This document shows, one piece after another, positions 44,761 through 53,826 of a stretch of DNA of 64,000 bases. The stretch comes from Euryarchaeota archaeon UBA52 (lineage in GTDB: Archaea; Thermoplasmatota; Poseidoniia; Poseidoniales; Thalassarchaeaceae): assembly GCA_002505455.1 (NCBI GenBank), contig DAVB01000055.1, positions 1,274 to 65,273 on the forward strand, given 5' to 3'. Below the pieces are notes generated by a model. It was not told where the DNA came from. It worked only from the letters and a program-made list of their open reading frames with translations, and did no database searches. The position numbers and the translations under genes are program-made. How positions within the stretch are numbered: position 1 is the stretch's first letter; each line of letters starts with the position of its first letter.

Positions 44761-45576
44761 CTAACTCCTCCAATCCGGATCTCTTTTTTCAAGGAACGCT
44801 GAGAGTCCTTCCTGCCCCTCAGGAGAGCCTCTCATCTCGCTGGTTAGATCAAGCGTATAATCACGTAGATCTTCATCACTGCCCGTCCATCTATCGAATG
44901 TAGAAGTGAGTGCCTTGGCCTTCGAAACCGCGATTGGGGCCGTCGTGAGGATGTCGTCTGCCACTATTCCTGCCGCATTATCAAAATCAGACGTCGAATC
45001 TACGATTTCATCGACGAAGCCTATCCTGAGAGCCTCATTGGCGTCTATTCTTGAAGCACGCATGGAAAGACGTCTGAAATTAGCGCTTCCGAGGCGGCGA
45101 TAGACGTAGGGACCGATGACGGCGGGTAGGATCCCTAGCTTGGCTTCCGATAACGCGATCCTAGTTCTTGGTTCTGCGATCGTGTGGTCCAAGCAAGCTA
45201 CGAGTCCGGCTCCCCCACCGAGCGCTACACCCTGTATGCAGCCAATTGTGAAGCATGGGTGCGACCACAGACCATGGAAAAGTCTGTCGAGTCTTGCCGA
45301 ATCCTCGCGGTTCTGTGAGGGGGACTTGGAACCTGCATCCCGCATCATCTGGATGTCAGCCCCTGCACAGAAGTGCTTCCCCTCTCCGCGAATATGGAGT
45401 ATCCTCAGATTGCCGCCCTCGGGGACCGAGTTCGCGCGTGTCCAATCTAGAAGCTCGCACATCTCCTCAATCAGTCGGATGCTCAGGGCATTGAGCGCAT
45501 CCGTTCTTTGAAGGGTTATTGTGGCTTGCTGGCCTTTTATTTCAAGCGAACATAGTTCTGTTTCCGGTTCTTGCAT
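44761..45576 (-). CDS. enoyl-CoA hydratase family protein, probably methylglutaconyl-CoA hydratase
   Basis: A 271-residue crotonase-fold protein. The oxyanion-hole segments are FCAGADIQMM and GVALGGGAGLVACLDHTIAEP, with a catalytic Glu in SEAKLGILPAVIGPYVYRRLG. The latter pattern resembles methylglutaconyl-CoA hydratase (LiuC) closely. Being 4 bases from the carboxyltransferase start, it should act next in the leucine pathway: 3-methylglutaconyl-CoA to HMG-CoA. Confidence 0.85.
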   Translation of the reverse strand: MQEPETELCSLEIKGQQATITLQRTDALNALSIRLIEEMCELLDWTRANSVPEGGNLRILHIRGEGKHFCAGADIQMMRDAGSKSPSQNREDSARLDRLFHGLWSHPCFTIGCIQGVALGGGAGLVACLDHTIAEPRTRIALSEAKLGILPAVIGPYVYRRLGSANFRRLSMRASRIDANEALRIGFVDEIVDSTSDFDNAAGIVADDILTTAPIAVSKAKALTSTFDRWTGSDEDLRDYTLDLTSEMRGSPEGQEGLSAFLEKRDPDWRS

Positions 45577-45580
45577 CTAA

Positions 45581-47191
45581 TCACATCCTGAAAACGCCAT
45601 AGCGCTGATCGGGGAAGGGGGAGTTGAGGCTTGCAGAGATGCATAGGCCGAGTATGTCTCGCGTATCTCTCGGATCGATGACTCCGTCATCCCAAAGACG
45701 CGCTGTGGAGTAATACGGGCTCCCTTCAGTCTCATACTTCTCCAGAATCGGTGATCTGAATTCATCTCTCTGCTCTTCGCTCATCGGTTCTTCTCCCTGT
45801 CTGGACCTCTGGTCTTCCTTCACTGTAGCAAGCACATCAGCAGCCTGAGGGCCCCCCATGACCGATATACGCGCATTAGGCCACATAAACAGGAATCTTG
45901 GATCATAGGCACGGCCGCACATCCCGTAATTGCCTGCTCCGTGACTGCCTCCGATGATTATCGTGAATTTTGGGACGGGAACGCAGGAGACGGCGGTTAC
46001 CAGTTTGGCGCCGTCCTTCGCTATGCCCCCGGCCTCTGCATCCCTACCGACCATGAATCCGGATATGTTCTGGAGGAATATGAGGGGGGTGCCCCTCTGA
46101 CCGCACAATTCGACGAAGTGCGCACCCTTCAGAGAAGAGTCGGAGAACAAGATCCCGTTGTTTGCGACGATACCGACGGGGTAACCGTGGATATGCGCAA
46201 ATCCACAGACAAGGGTGGTTCCATATCTTGGCTTGAACTCGTGGAATCTCGAACCATCGACTATCCTCGCGATGACTTCCCTCACATCGAATGGAGTTCG
46301 ATTGTCTTCGGGAATGATGCCAAGAAGGTCTTCTGCATCATGGGCAGGGGGTTCGACGGGACGGGTGTCTAGACGCTTTTTTGGCTCTATATTGAGATGC
46401 TCCACGATATTCCTCACCATGTGGAGGGCCTCGTCCTCATCCTCGGCATAATGGTCAGCGACTCCGGATTCACGGGTGTGTAAGTCGGCTCCGCCCAGAT
46501 TCTCGGAGCTGACTTCCTCGCCCGTAGCGGCTTTGACGAGTGGCGGTCCAGCGAGAAAAATTGTTCCATTTCCCTTCACGATGATCGATTCGTCGCTCAT
46601 TGCGGGGATGTACGCTCCTCCAGCGGTGCAAGAGCCGAGTACGGCTGCTATCTGGGGTATTCCTTTGCTTGAGAGAATGGCCTGATTGCGGAAAATTCGG
46701 CCGAAGTGGTCTCTGTCGGGAAATACTTCGTCCTGCATGGGGAGGAATGCGCCGCCAGAATCGACCAAGTATATGCAGGGAAGGCCATTTGCCTCTGCGA
46801 TCTCCTGCGCGCGAACGTGTTTCTTCACGGTCATCGGGTAATACGATCCGCCTTTCACAGTGGCATCATTAGCCACAAAAAGGCATTCTCGCTCGTTGAC
46901 TACGCCTATCCCTGTGATGATGCCCGCCGAATATGCTCGGCCATCGTAGAGGCCGTCTGCGGCGAGGGAAGAGAGTTCGAGGAACGGGGTACCAGGGTCA
47001 CATATCTCTGCTATTCGTTCTCTGGGCAGGCGCTTGCCCCTCCCCCTGTGGAGCGACACAGCACGTTCACTGCCGCCCTGCATGGCTGCATCGATTCTCT
47101 CACGAAGCTCCTGTATGAGGGCGGAATTGCGCTCAGAACGTGATATCCACGCCTCATCGCCGCGATTCACGCGCGTCCGCAGCTTTGTCAT
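45581..47191 (-). CDS. methylcrotonyl-CoA carboxylase beta (carboxyltransferase) subunit
   Basis: A 536-residue carboxyltransferase. The MCC-beta-specific stretch [18 protein letters not shown] and [14 protein letters not shown], then [17 protein letters not shown] and [15 protein letters not shown], are clear, so the substrate is very likely 3-methylcrotonyl-CoA. First gene of the operon with hydratase, MBL, biotin carboxylase and biotin carrier. ATG at 47191 chosen; the frame opens at 47239. Isovaleryl-CoA dehydrogenase and HMG-CoA lyase are not in this window. Confidence 0.95.
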   Translation of the reverse strand: MTKLRTRVNRGDEAWISRSERNSALIQELRERIDAAMQGGSERAVSLHRGRGKRLPRERIAEICDPGTPFLELSSLAADGLYDGRAYSAGIITGIGVVNERECLFVANDATVKGGSYYPMTVKKHVRAQEIAEANGLPCIYLVDSGGAFLPMQDEVFPDRDHFGRIFRNQAILSSKGIPQIAAVLGSCTAGGAYIPAMSDESIIVKGNGTIFLAGPPLVKAATGEEVSSENLGGADLHTRESGVADHYAEDEDEALHMVRNIVEHLNIEPKKRLDTRPVEPPAHDAEDLLGIIPEDNRTPFDVREVIARIVDGSRFHEFKPRYGTTLVCGFAHIHGYPVGIVANNGILFSDSSLKGAHFVELCGQRGTPLIFLQNISGFMVGRDAEAGGIAKDGAKLVTAVSCVPVPKFTIIIGGSHGAGNYGMCGRAYDPRFLFMWPNARISVMGGPQAADVLATVKEDQRSRQGEEPMSEEQRDEFRSPILEKYETEGSPYYSTARLWDDGVIDPRDTRDILGLCISASLNSPFPDQRYGVFRM

Positions 47192-47263
47192 GCGACCTTG
47201 TGAGGGGGCTTGTGAACTTGAATGCCCCGAAGGATTCACACATCAGACCTCGTCTCGAAAGGC

Positions 47264-47506
47264 ATGGTCGGCGATTCAGACGGTAAGCGGCAGTACACTG
47301 AAGACGACATAGGGATATTTGTGACGTTGGTTCGCGACGATGGCACCTATGTGGAGGCTGAGATCGTGCGTGTTTTCTGTCCAGTGTGTGGCGAGGAGTT
47401 CATCGGCACCAAGCGTGATGCAGGTGGTTTCATAGCTGGCCATAGGGCCTATCATGAGCATGAAAATATGAGCGACTTGATTGCTGAGTCGATGGGCGGA
47501 GTCTGA
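47264..47506 (+). CDS. small zinc-finger-like protein
   Basis: An 80-residue protein with CPVCGEEF and a downstream HRAYHEHENM set, a C2H2-like arrangement that could bind zinc. N-terminal half has a beta-rich pattern DDIGIFVTLVRDDGTYVEAEIVR. No family is recognised. It is divergent from the carboxylase operon and convergent with the M29 aminopeptidase gene (8 bases between stops). ATG 47264 is chosen; the open frame starts at 47222. Confidence 0.6.
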   Translation: MVGDSDGKRQYTEDDIGIFVTLVRDDGTYVEAEIVRVFCPVCGEEFIGTKRDAGGFIAGHRAYHEHENMSDLIAESMGGV

Positions 47507-47514
47507 CAATCTGG

Positions 47515-48774
47515 CTACTCGTATGCCCATTCTCCCTTTCGCATGACCGGGGTTCTGCTGCCATCTTTCGAGATTCCATCGATGTCGAGCTCTTCTGATC
47601 CAATCATCCAATCAACATGGATGTTGGACGTATTTCCGCCTGCTTTGGAGACTGATTCGGGATCATCCCCTATATCTCCTCTGAAGCACTTGGAATAACA
47701 CTGGCCGAGTGCGATGTGGCATGATGCATTCTCATCGTATAGCGTATTGAAGAAAAGGAGGCCTGAGGCGCTTATTGGAGAGGAATGGGGGACAAGCGCG
47801 ACTTCGCCGAGCCTTCTTGCGCCGTCATCCGTGTCAAGTAGCTTTAGGAATACTTCTTGCCCCTTTTCCGCTCTTGCTTCGATGATCTTTCCAGCCTCGA
47901 ACCTCACCTCTATCCCATCGATGAGTGTCCCTCGGTACACCAATGGTTTCGAGGCCCTCGCAGTACCCTCAACCCGATCTGAGTGAGGCGTTGTGAAGAC
48001 TTCCTCAGTAGGGATATTCGGCGTGCATTCGATCCCGTTCTTGGCGGTGCTCGCCCCGCCCTTCCATGCATGCCCGTCTGCTAGACCTATGGTCAGATCA
48101 GTCCCAGGGGCTTTGTAGTGGAGAGAGTGGAAATCTTGCTCGTTCAGCCATTCTTGCCTTTTCGTTAGGATCTCCTGATGTGATTTCCAAGCAGCTATCG
48201 GATCCTCGTTATCAATCCTCGATATTGAGAATATGGCCTCAGCCAGAGCGGCGACGGCCTCGTCATCACCCATATCCGGGAAGACTTGCTTGGCCCATGC
48301 AAGACCGGGGTAGGACACTATGTTCCAATTGGTGGAGAAATTTGTGATTCGCTCCATAGCAGGTTTTGAAGCCAGAGACATCGACTTTCCGGCCCTCGCA
48401 ACTCTGGAGGGGTCTTGTCCAGCGAGTAAGAGGGGGTTGGCTGCCGAAATAGCGAGTCTTGCGGTATTGTTGTCGAATGCCTCGGCCATGGCCCTGAACA
48501 TCCAGTCTGGCGCTCTGTCCAGACTCTCGTCGGATGCGTTCTCATATCGAGCTAGGGCCAGATCGTCATCGGAGAGCATGGTTGTCACAATGCCTGCTCC
48601 ATTTCTGTACGCCTCGGCTGCCAGCCTTCTGACGAGTGGGAGTGCTTCCACTGGTGCTGTAATGATTAGATCCTGTCCTGGTTGCAAGTTCAGGCCGACT
48701 CTTATCGAAACTTCAGCGAGACGGTCCAGCATCTCCGCTTCAAAGGGTAATTCGTCATCTGGGAGTACGTTCAT
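47515..48774 (-). CDS. M29-family aminopeptidase
   Basis: A 419-residue metallo-aminopeptidase of the AmpS/AmpT family. Likely metal-binding Glu, His, Tyr and Asp residues lie in VEGTARASKPLVYRG, GEVALVPHSSPIS, YDENASCHIALGQCY and NIHVDWMIG. These enzymes remove N-terminal residues from peptides. The start ATG 48774 follows 44 bases after the DUF63 stop, so it may be read with the aIF1A operon; an extended open frame to 48948 overlaps DUF63 and is rejected. Confidence 0.9.
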   Translation of the reverse strand: MNVLPDDELPFEAEMLDRLAEVSIRVGLNLQPGQDLIITAPVEALPLVRRLAAEAYRNGAGIVTTMLSDDDLALARYENASDESLDRAPDWMFRAMAEAFDNNTARLAISAANPLLLAGQDPSRVARAGKSMSLASKPAMERITNFSTNWNIVSYPGLAWAKQVFPDMGDDEAVAALAEAIFSISRIDNEDPIAAWKSHQEILTKRQEWLNEQDFHSLHYKAPGTDLTIGLADGHAWKGGASTAKNGIECTPNIPTEEVFTTPHSDRVEGTARASKPLVYRGTLIDGIEVRFEAGKIIEARAEKGQEVFLKLLDTDDGARRLGEVALVPHSSPISASGLLFFNTLYDENASCHIALGQCYSKCFRGDIGDDPESVSKAGGNTSNIHVDWMIGSEELDIDGISKDGSRTPVMRKGEWAYE

Positions 48775-48818
48775 GCTACTAGTTGACAGGATGTTGCGTT
48801 TGAATGTTTGAATTGGCC

Positions 48819-50171
48819 CTAAACGCCCAGAGTGAGCCTGAACACATTCCTGAGAGCGGGTGCCATACCCACGACCATCAGGCACAATGCGATGAGAACC
48901 CGGAGATGCTGCTGTCTGTATTCGAATACGGCTTGTGAATAAAACCAACAGATGACACCGGCAATACCGACTTTCAGTAGCGTGAATGTCAGGGAGGTAT
49001 CCAGAAAGTCAGTAACCATTGAGCTAATTACGTGCTTCTCGGTGTATCCGAAGTAATCTATCCCAATCCAGGTAGCGATACCATCCCCTATCTGGCCACC
49101 GACTGGGAGGAATACTGCAGGGCTTGCAAGGACTGCTTTCTTCCTGAGCTCATCGACCTTTTCGCCCAAGGGGGTTTTTAATTCAAGATACTCGCTCTCT
49201 GTTACCCCTGGAGGGAGTACCCCTGGAATGTACCCAAGATTGAGTGATTCCTCAGCATCATCCTTGCCAAATGAATACAAAATATAGCAAACAAGGATTG
49301 GGACGCCGAATACGACTACTATCGGCCATGCGGTCATCTCAGATGTTTCCCTACCTATGGCGAAGCCGGCGAGCATCCCGAAGAGCACGATTGATCCCCC
49401 CACTCCAGTGGAATACACAGTTCGCTGGATATGATCAAAGCGCTCCACATACGAGCCTGCGAGCCAGTAGGGAGCAGTGACTCCGAACATTGCAATGATG
49501 AGCATTACCTCTCGATCGTATGCCTCCGAGAGTATCTCGACATTGTCGCTGCTCAGGACGCTCATCCCATATATGGAGGCCTGCGCGGCTATGAGGAATG
49601 CAGAAAAATGCCTCGTGGCGGCATTCTTCTCAGCCTCTGTTTCAATTGTACCGTTTGACACCCGGTGGCCAATCAGGCCAGCGAGAACGACCCATGCTGC
49701 CGTCTGGAAATGAACTCCTGGGCTTACAAACCACGGAGCGAAGGAGTTACTGAAGAGTCCGGCATCTTCTATGACCTCCCCGAGAGGAGCCCACAAAACC
49801 CAGGGGAGAAGCGCGATGAGCATCGCATCAGAGCCATCGATACCAGCAACCCTCAGGAGTCCCGATAATGATACTACAAATAACGCTAGACCGATTCCGT
49901 ATGAGGCGGTGTTGACGTAGTTGTAACCGCTATCCCCACTTGATTCGTTTAGAATTGAATCAAGGAAATATGTGTACACTGCCTCAGATAGTGGATTCTC
50001 TACATCGAGGGTGTGCCCCGCTATACCGATGCCGAATAGTAGCAGTACTACCAGCAAGATGCGTATTGCCCAGCGCTCGTAATCATAGAGGGTCTCGAGG
50101 GGGTTCACGGAGATTGCGAATCGTACCGTCTCCTTGAGGGCATCGGCGCGTGAGGTGTTTTTTTCCGTCAC
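48819..50171 (-). CDS. DUF63 family membrane protein
   Basis: A 450-residue archaeal membrane protein with about ten hydrophobic segments. It has the DUF63-like late motif GDGIATWIGIDYFGYTEKHV. Function of the family is unknown. Its ATG overlaps the stop of the KH-domain gene by four bases, linking it to the aIF1A-RIO1-KH operon. The first 35 residues resemble the family's N-terminal (NPLETLYDYERW). Confidence 0.82.
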   Translation of the reverse strand: MTEKNTSRADALKETVRFAISVNPLETLYDYERWAIRILLVVLLLFGIGIAGHTLDVENPLSEAVYTYFLDSILNESSGDSGYNYVNTASYGIGLALFVVSLSGLLRVAGIDGSDAMLIALLPWVLWAPLGEVIEDAGLFSNSFAPWFVSPGVHFQTAAWVVLAGLIGHRVSNGTIETEAEKNAATRHFSAFLIAAQASIYGMSVLSSDNVEILSEAYDREVMLIIAMFGVTAPYWLAGSYVERFDHIQRTVYSTGVGGSIVLFGMLAGFAIGRETSEMTAWPIVVVFGVPILVCYILYSFGKDDAEESLNLGYIPGVLPPGVTESEYLELKTPLGEKVDELRKKAVLASPAVFLPVGGQIGDGIATWIGIDYFGYTEKHVISSMVTDFLDTSLTFTLLKVGIAGVICWFYSQAVFEYRQQHLRVLIALCLMVVGMAPALRNVFRLTLGV

Positions 50172-50902
50172 TCTTCCGAGTATGTGACGCTCTCATCATC
50201 TTCTAAATCCACCATATCATCAATCTGTGATTGGTCCTCAAGATCTACTTGGGCATTTTTGAAACGGCGATTTCGTCGATTTCGAGCGTCTGAGAGGCCG
50301 GGTACCAGATCTTCGAAGCCAGACTGATCGTCGGCTTCTGACTCCCTTATCTGATAGCTTCCTAGGCTCCTGTCTTCTATACGTCGTCTCCTACCGTCTT
50401 TCTCCAGGCCCCTGATGACGGTGCTGTGTTCGGCGCCATCCAATAGTCCCTCTATCGCCGTACAGGCCATCATGAGTCCTGCCTCGTCTCCGATTACTAC
50501 AACAGTTGAGCCGTGGATTGCAATCTCCGTACCCGTAAAGCTCTCTATCAGAGTCCTGATTTTACCATCTCTTCCAATCAATCTGCTCCTCATCCTTCGA
50601 GTATGGTTTCCTCGACGACCGACCCATTGCCTGATGTCATACATGCGCAAAAAGGTGTCGTCAGAGATCAGTCGGACAGCCCTAGAAGGGGCTAATCCCC
50701 TTCCTATGGCCCTGATTATGTCTGGTAGCTTGATTCTGTGAACCGGATCAGCGTCTTCGGGCCATGACGCGGAAACCTCTCCTGTTTCAGAATCGATGTG
50801 TAGCTTCACCCCAGCGGAGTCTTCGATCATTTTGCGAGTTGCTCCGCCCTTGCCGATGAGGACTGCAATTCGTTCCTTGGGGATCCTCGTAAGTGGCTCC
50901 AT
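50168..50902 (-). CDS. KH-domain RNA-binding protein (archaeal Pno1/Krr1-like)
   Basis: A 244-residue protein with two KH domains: IAVLIGKGGATRKMIEDSAGVKLHI and RLIGRDGKIRTLIESFTGTEIAIHG (GxxG loops GKGG and GRDG). This matches the archaeal dim2/Pno1 protein that works with RIO kinases in 40S-like small subunit maturation. An acidic C-terminal tail of about 75 residues follows. Located directly downstream of RIO1 (25 bases), as in many archaea. Confidence 0.92.
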   Translation of the reverse strand: MEPLTRIPKERIAVLIGKGGATRKMIEDSAGVKLHIDSETGEVSASWPEDADPVHRIKLPDIIRAIGRGLAPSRAVRLISDDTFLRMYDIRQWVGRRGNHTRRMRSRLIGRDGKIRTLIESFTGTEIAIHGSTVVVIGDEAGLMMACTAIEGLLDGAEHSTVIRGLEKDGRRRRIEDRSLGSYQIRESEADDQSGFEDLVPGLSDARNRRNRRFKNAQVDLEDQSQIDDMVDLEDDESVTYSEE

Positions 50903-50927
50903 GACAACTCAAACGATACGCCCTTCT

Positions 50928-51815
50928 TCAATCCAATCCAGGAAGTGGTTCCAGATTTGGTGCTGGATCTTCAATCACCCTTAACACGGATTCCGCGGTG
51001 TCGACGGTCATTCCATTCCGATTGGCCCATTCAACCGTTCTAGTCACGTCTCTGACGAGGAATTCCTTGGAAGATGGATGCTGTTCAACCACTGCCTGAC
51101 CGACATCAATTATCCAAGGCGTGCCTTCATGCCAAAGAACATTGAATTCGCTGAAGTCGGAATGTACCAGAGTGGCATTTTGCCATAATACTGCGATGTA
51201 TGTGATTAGCTTCTCAAATACGTCCTCCACATCATCCACACTTACGTCCTTCAAACGCGGAGCGGGTGAGTTCTCATTCCCAACCAGATCCATAACTAGC
51301 ACATTTCTGAGGTTTGCACGGGGCATCGGTACGGGAATACCATGTTTCCTACAACGGCGGAGATTTCTCAATTCCTTTCTGACCCAGATATTTACGAGTT
51401 CTCTATGTCGTCTTTTCAGACCGCTGAAACGCGGATCACCGTCGATATACTTGGAAAGGGATTTGAAAACGGCGTTGGTGGTGTGAAATATCTTTACTGC
51501 TGCTGGGCCGTTTGCTGTAGTTGCATGGAAGACATGTGCTTCCTTGCCTCTGGCAATTGGGAAATCCAGCGTTTCTATCTCTCCGCCCTGTATCAATTTA
51601 TGCAAAGCGAGAAGTGTGCTTTGATCGAATACACTGTCGAAGACCCGTCTATCCGCCCATTCATATTCGCCCGTGCCGAGTACTCCTGATATTCGATCTT
51701 CAATGTCTCGAAAGAGTCGTTTGTAACGGGGCTCATCCATCCATTGGTGTTGGGTCGCTGCTCTTTGAAGAGCGTCGAGATGGTTGTCCCACTCCTCATC
51801 TGGTTCGCCCGCCAT
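50928..51815 (-). CDS. rio1: RIO1-type serine/threonine protein kinase
   Basis: A 295-residue atypical kinase that acts in small-subunit maturation. Key residues: ATP-site Lys K108 in AAVKIF, catalytic Asp D220 in VHSDFSEFN with N225, and metal Asp D237 in IIDVGQAV. The STGKEA-like loop is IARGKEAHVF. Starts by a one-base overlap with the stop of the membrane protein gene upstream. With aIF1A upstream and KH downstream, this is a conserved archaeal ribosome-biogenesis context. Confidence 0.95.
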   Translation of the reverse strand: MAGEPDEEWDNHLDALQRAATQHQWMDEPRYKRLFRDIEDRISGVLGTGEYEWADRRVFDSVFDQSTLLALHKLIQGGEIETLDFPIARGKEAHVFHATTANGPAAVKIFHTTNAVFKSLSKYIDGDPRFSGLKRRHRELVNIWVRKELRNLRRCRKHGIPVPMPRANLRNVLVMDLVGNENSPAPRLKDVSVDDVEDVFEKLITYIAVLWQNATLVHSDFSEFNVLWHEGTPWIIDVGQAVVEQHPSSKEFLVRDVTRTVEWANRNGMTVDTAESVLRVIEDPAPNLEPLPGLD

Positions 51816-52672
51816 TAGTCCGTCGCTCCGTTAAGACCATCATCAAGGGTTCGCCATATCCAGAATCCTGCTGGGAAGCTGTACAACCCTACTGCAAGAG
51901 TCCATGATACCAGGGGTCCCCCCCATGGACCAAGAATTGGGAAGAGCGGTATACACAAGAGAGCATAGATAGAGACCGAAGCAGAACCAAGCATCATTGG
52001 TCCTGTTGCCCCAACAGGGACCTCGGCCCCCTGGGATATCCACAATGATACCATTGTGGTAAGGAAGATGGCGGGGAAAACCGATACCATTCCCGATATG
52101 AATGGAAGGCCTAGGCCGGCGATCCACACTGAAGCGGCTATTGCAGAACCAGCGGCGAGACCTCGTAAGAAAAGAGTGAATATGCCGACTTTGTTGATTC
52201 CTGGGGGCGCAGGCAGATTCGTCTTTACCGCGAAGACGCCGATTATTACAGCAAAGGCTGTGGCGATTAGCCCAATCCTGCTGGGGCCTATATCATCAGA
52301 TATCATCTCAACCACGAATGTCGATATCCATGCAAATAGGGACCAAATGAAGATTGAAGTTATAGAAACCGCGAATACGAGATTTACACCACTCGTCTTA
52401 GTTCCCATCATTCTCGGAAGAATTCTCCATGAGCCTAGGAATGCGACATTGAGAAGCATGCCAATTGGTACCATCGACATTGCATGGCTGAAGGGTTCAA
52501 TCCCGCTCACACCACCCCATATCCCTATGCTGGCCGGTACAATTGTAGTGGGCAGGGTGATTATCCCGCCTAAAGCGCCGCCACCCCTCTCAATTACCAC
52601 AGTTGCAAGGATTGCGACCAATCCGGCGAATAGTGCCGGAAGGAGGATGGCAGACAATTCTAGAGAAGACAT
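51815..52672 (-). CDS. multi-pass membrane protein embedded in the aIF1A-RIO1 operon
   Basis: A 285-residue protein with about nine membrane segments. The first (GGIITLPTTIVPASIGIWGG) and later halves (ISGMVSVFPAIFLTTMVSLWI) show similar small-residue-rich patterns, suggesting an internal repeat as in transporters. No family recognised. It is 6 bases from aIF1A upstream and overlaps RIO1 by one base downstream, so it is co-translated with them. Confidence 0.75.
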   Translation of the reverse strand: MSSLELSAILLPALFAGLVAILATVVIERGGGALGGIITLPTTIVPASIGIWGGVSGIEPFSHAMSMVPIGMLLNVAFLGSWRILPRMMGTKTSGVNLVFAVSITSIFIWSLFAWISTFVVEMISDDIGPSRIGLIATAFAVIIGVFAVKTNLPAPPGINKVGIFTLFLRGLAAGSAIAASVWIAGLGLPFISGMVSVFPAIFLTTMVSLWISQGAEVPVGATGPMMLGSASVSIYALLCIPLFPILGPWGGPLVSWTLAVGLYSFPAGFWIWRTLDDGLNGATD

Positions 52673-52678
52673 GCGGCC

Positions 52679-53230
52679 TCATCCGAAGAAAGAGTCGATG
52701 TCATCTTCGTCACGAGTGGCGGGAGACGCTTGAGTTTGCTCAACTATTACTTCCTCTTCAACTTCAATCTCTTCTGGAGTTGCCTTCTCATCGATTTTCG
52801 ATCGGTCTTCTGTTGGCTGATCATCATACCCCATATCGCCCTCGTCCATCGCAGTTATGTCATCATCCGAATACCCGAATAGATCGACAATCTCTGGAAG
52901 AACTCCTTTCCTGGACAGGTAAATTGACTGAGTCTTGGTGTATCTGCTCCTAACGTCGGCTTTAGAGTCCTGAAAATCCCAAGGTTGAACGACGATTAGA
53001 TCTCCTTCGCGCACCCATTGGCGTCTGCGCATCTTTCCAGGTATCCTCGCCAATCTTGATTCGCCATCTTCGCAGACTGCTGCGACCCTTCTTCCCCCCA
53101 ATATTTGATCCGCTATTGCGAACATCTCGTTGATTTTCCTATTCGGCAATGGAACTCTGATTTTATCGCTCCCGCCTGATTCGAGACGAGCTAGTAGCTC
53201 GGAATCGACTCGTTCTGCGCGACGTGCCAT
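52679..53230 (-). CDS. translation initiation factor aIF1A with long acidic tail
   Basis: A 183-residue protein. Residues 20-120 are the OB-fold of IF1A (RRVAAVCEDGESRLARIPGK, RRRQWVREGDLIVVQPWDF). It helps place the initiator tRNA in the A/P site of the small subunit. Typical archaeal aIF1A stops near residue 110-115; here an acidic tail of about 60 residues (125-183) follows, ending DEDDIDSFFG. In eukaryotic eIF1A a similar acidic tail ends in DIDDI and contacts eIF5B. The start ATG 53230 fits the conserved N-terminus. First gene of the operon. Confidence 0.93.
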   Translation of the reverse strand: MARRAERVDSELLARLESGGSDKIRVPLPNRKINEMFAIADQILGGRRVAAVCEDGESRLARIPGKMRRRQWVREGDLIVVQPWDFQDSKADVRSRYTKTQSIYLSRKGVLPEIVDLFGYSDDDITAMDEGDMGYDDQPTEDRSKIDEKATPEEIEVEEEVIVEQTQASPATRDEDDIDSFFG

Positions 53231-53358
53231 GCTTTTGCGTCGAGGGTTGCCTATGTGAACCTAACACTAGTCATCGAGTCAAAAATGAATGACGTTCGAG
53301 TGTTCTGGATATCGCACGTAGTCTAGAAGAAATGGATTGAAGGGATTGTTGAAATGTC

Positions 53359-53826
53359 TTGAATTGGTGGGCGAGTCGGGGCATCTGGTTGACCGTCTCA
53401 TCTGATGATCCTAATGCGGATATACACGTGGTTGATCTTGATGGGTCCTATCTGAGCAGGACTGCATGGTTCGTCCTTGGTTTTCTTTCAATGGTTGTAG
53501 GGCTCATCGGAATACCTGTCCCGGGACTTCCTACGACGCCTCTGATGATTCTAGCTGCTGCGTGTTTCGCGAAATCGAGTCAGCGATTCTATGATTGGAT
53601 TATCAACAACAGAATGTTTGGGGAGCATGTCAATAATTACCGGGAAGGTAATGGAATTCCCAAGAGGAGTAAGCCGATTATCTTGGGAACGATGTGGATT
53701 TTTGTTCTATTCGCTGTTCTTATTGCAATACCAGATAGTGCGCCTGAGATATCTAGGTATGCGACTCTTTTGTTAGCGGGCATAGGCACCATATTCATTC
53801 TAAGAATACCTAGTCTTGAATCATAG
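53359..53826 (+). CDS. DUF454 (YbaN-type) small membrane protein
   Basis: A 155-residue protein whose core WFVLGFLSMVVGLIGIPVPGLPTTPLMILAA, FAKSS, F and W..N, and late two hydrophobic segments match DUF454/YbaN. The start codon is TTG at 53359; a later start is possible because the first 30 residues are not typical. Convergent with the ferrochelatase gene, overlapping by 17 bases. Role unknown; YbaN homologues often lie near respiratory or heme genes, which fits this location. Confidence 0.8.
   Translation: MNWWASRGIWLTVSSDDPNADIHVVDLDGSYLSRTAWFVLGFLSMVVGLIGIPVPGLPTTPLMILAAACFAKSSQRFYDWIINNRMFGEHVNNYREGNGIPKRSKPIILGTMWIFVLFAVLIAIPDSAPEISRYATLLLAGIGTIFILRIPSLES

Noticed and set aside
48775..48948. 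N-terminal extension of the M29 aminopeptidase
   Set aside because: It overlaps the DUF63 gene in the same strand and is not like the family N-terminus; ATG 48774 gives the expected start.
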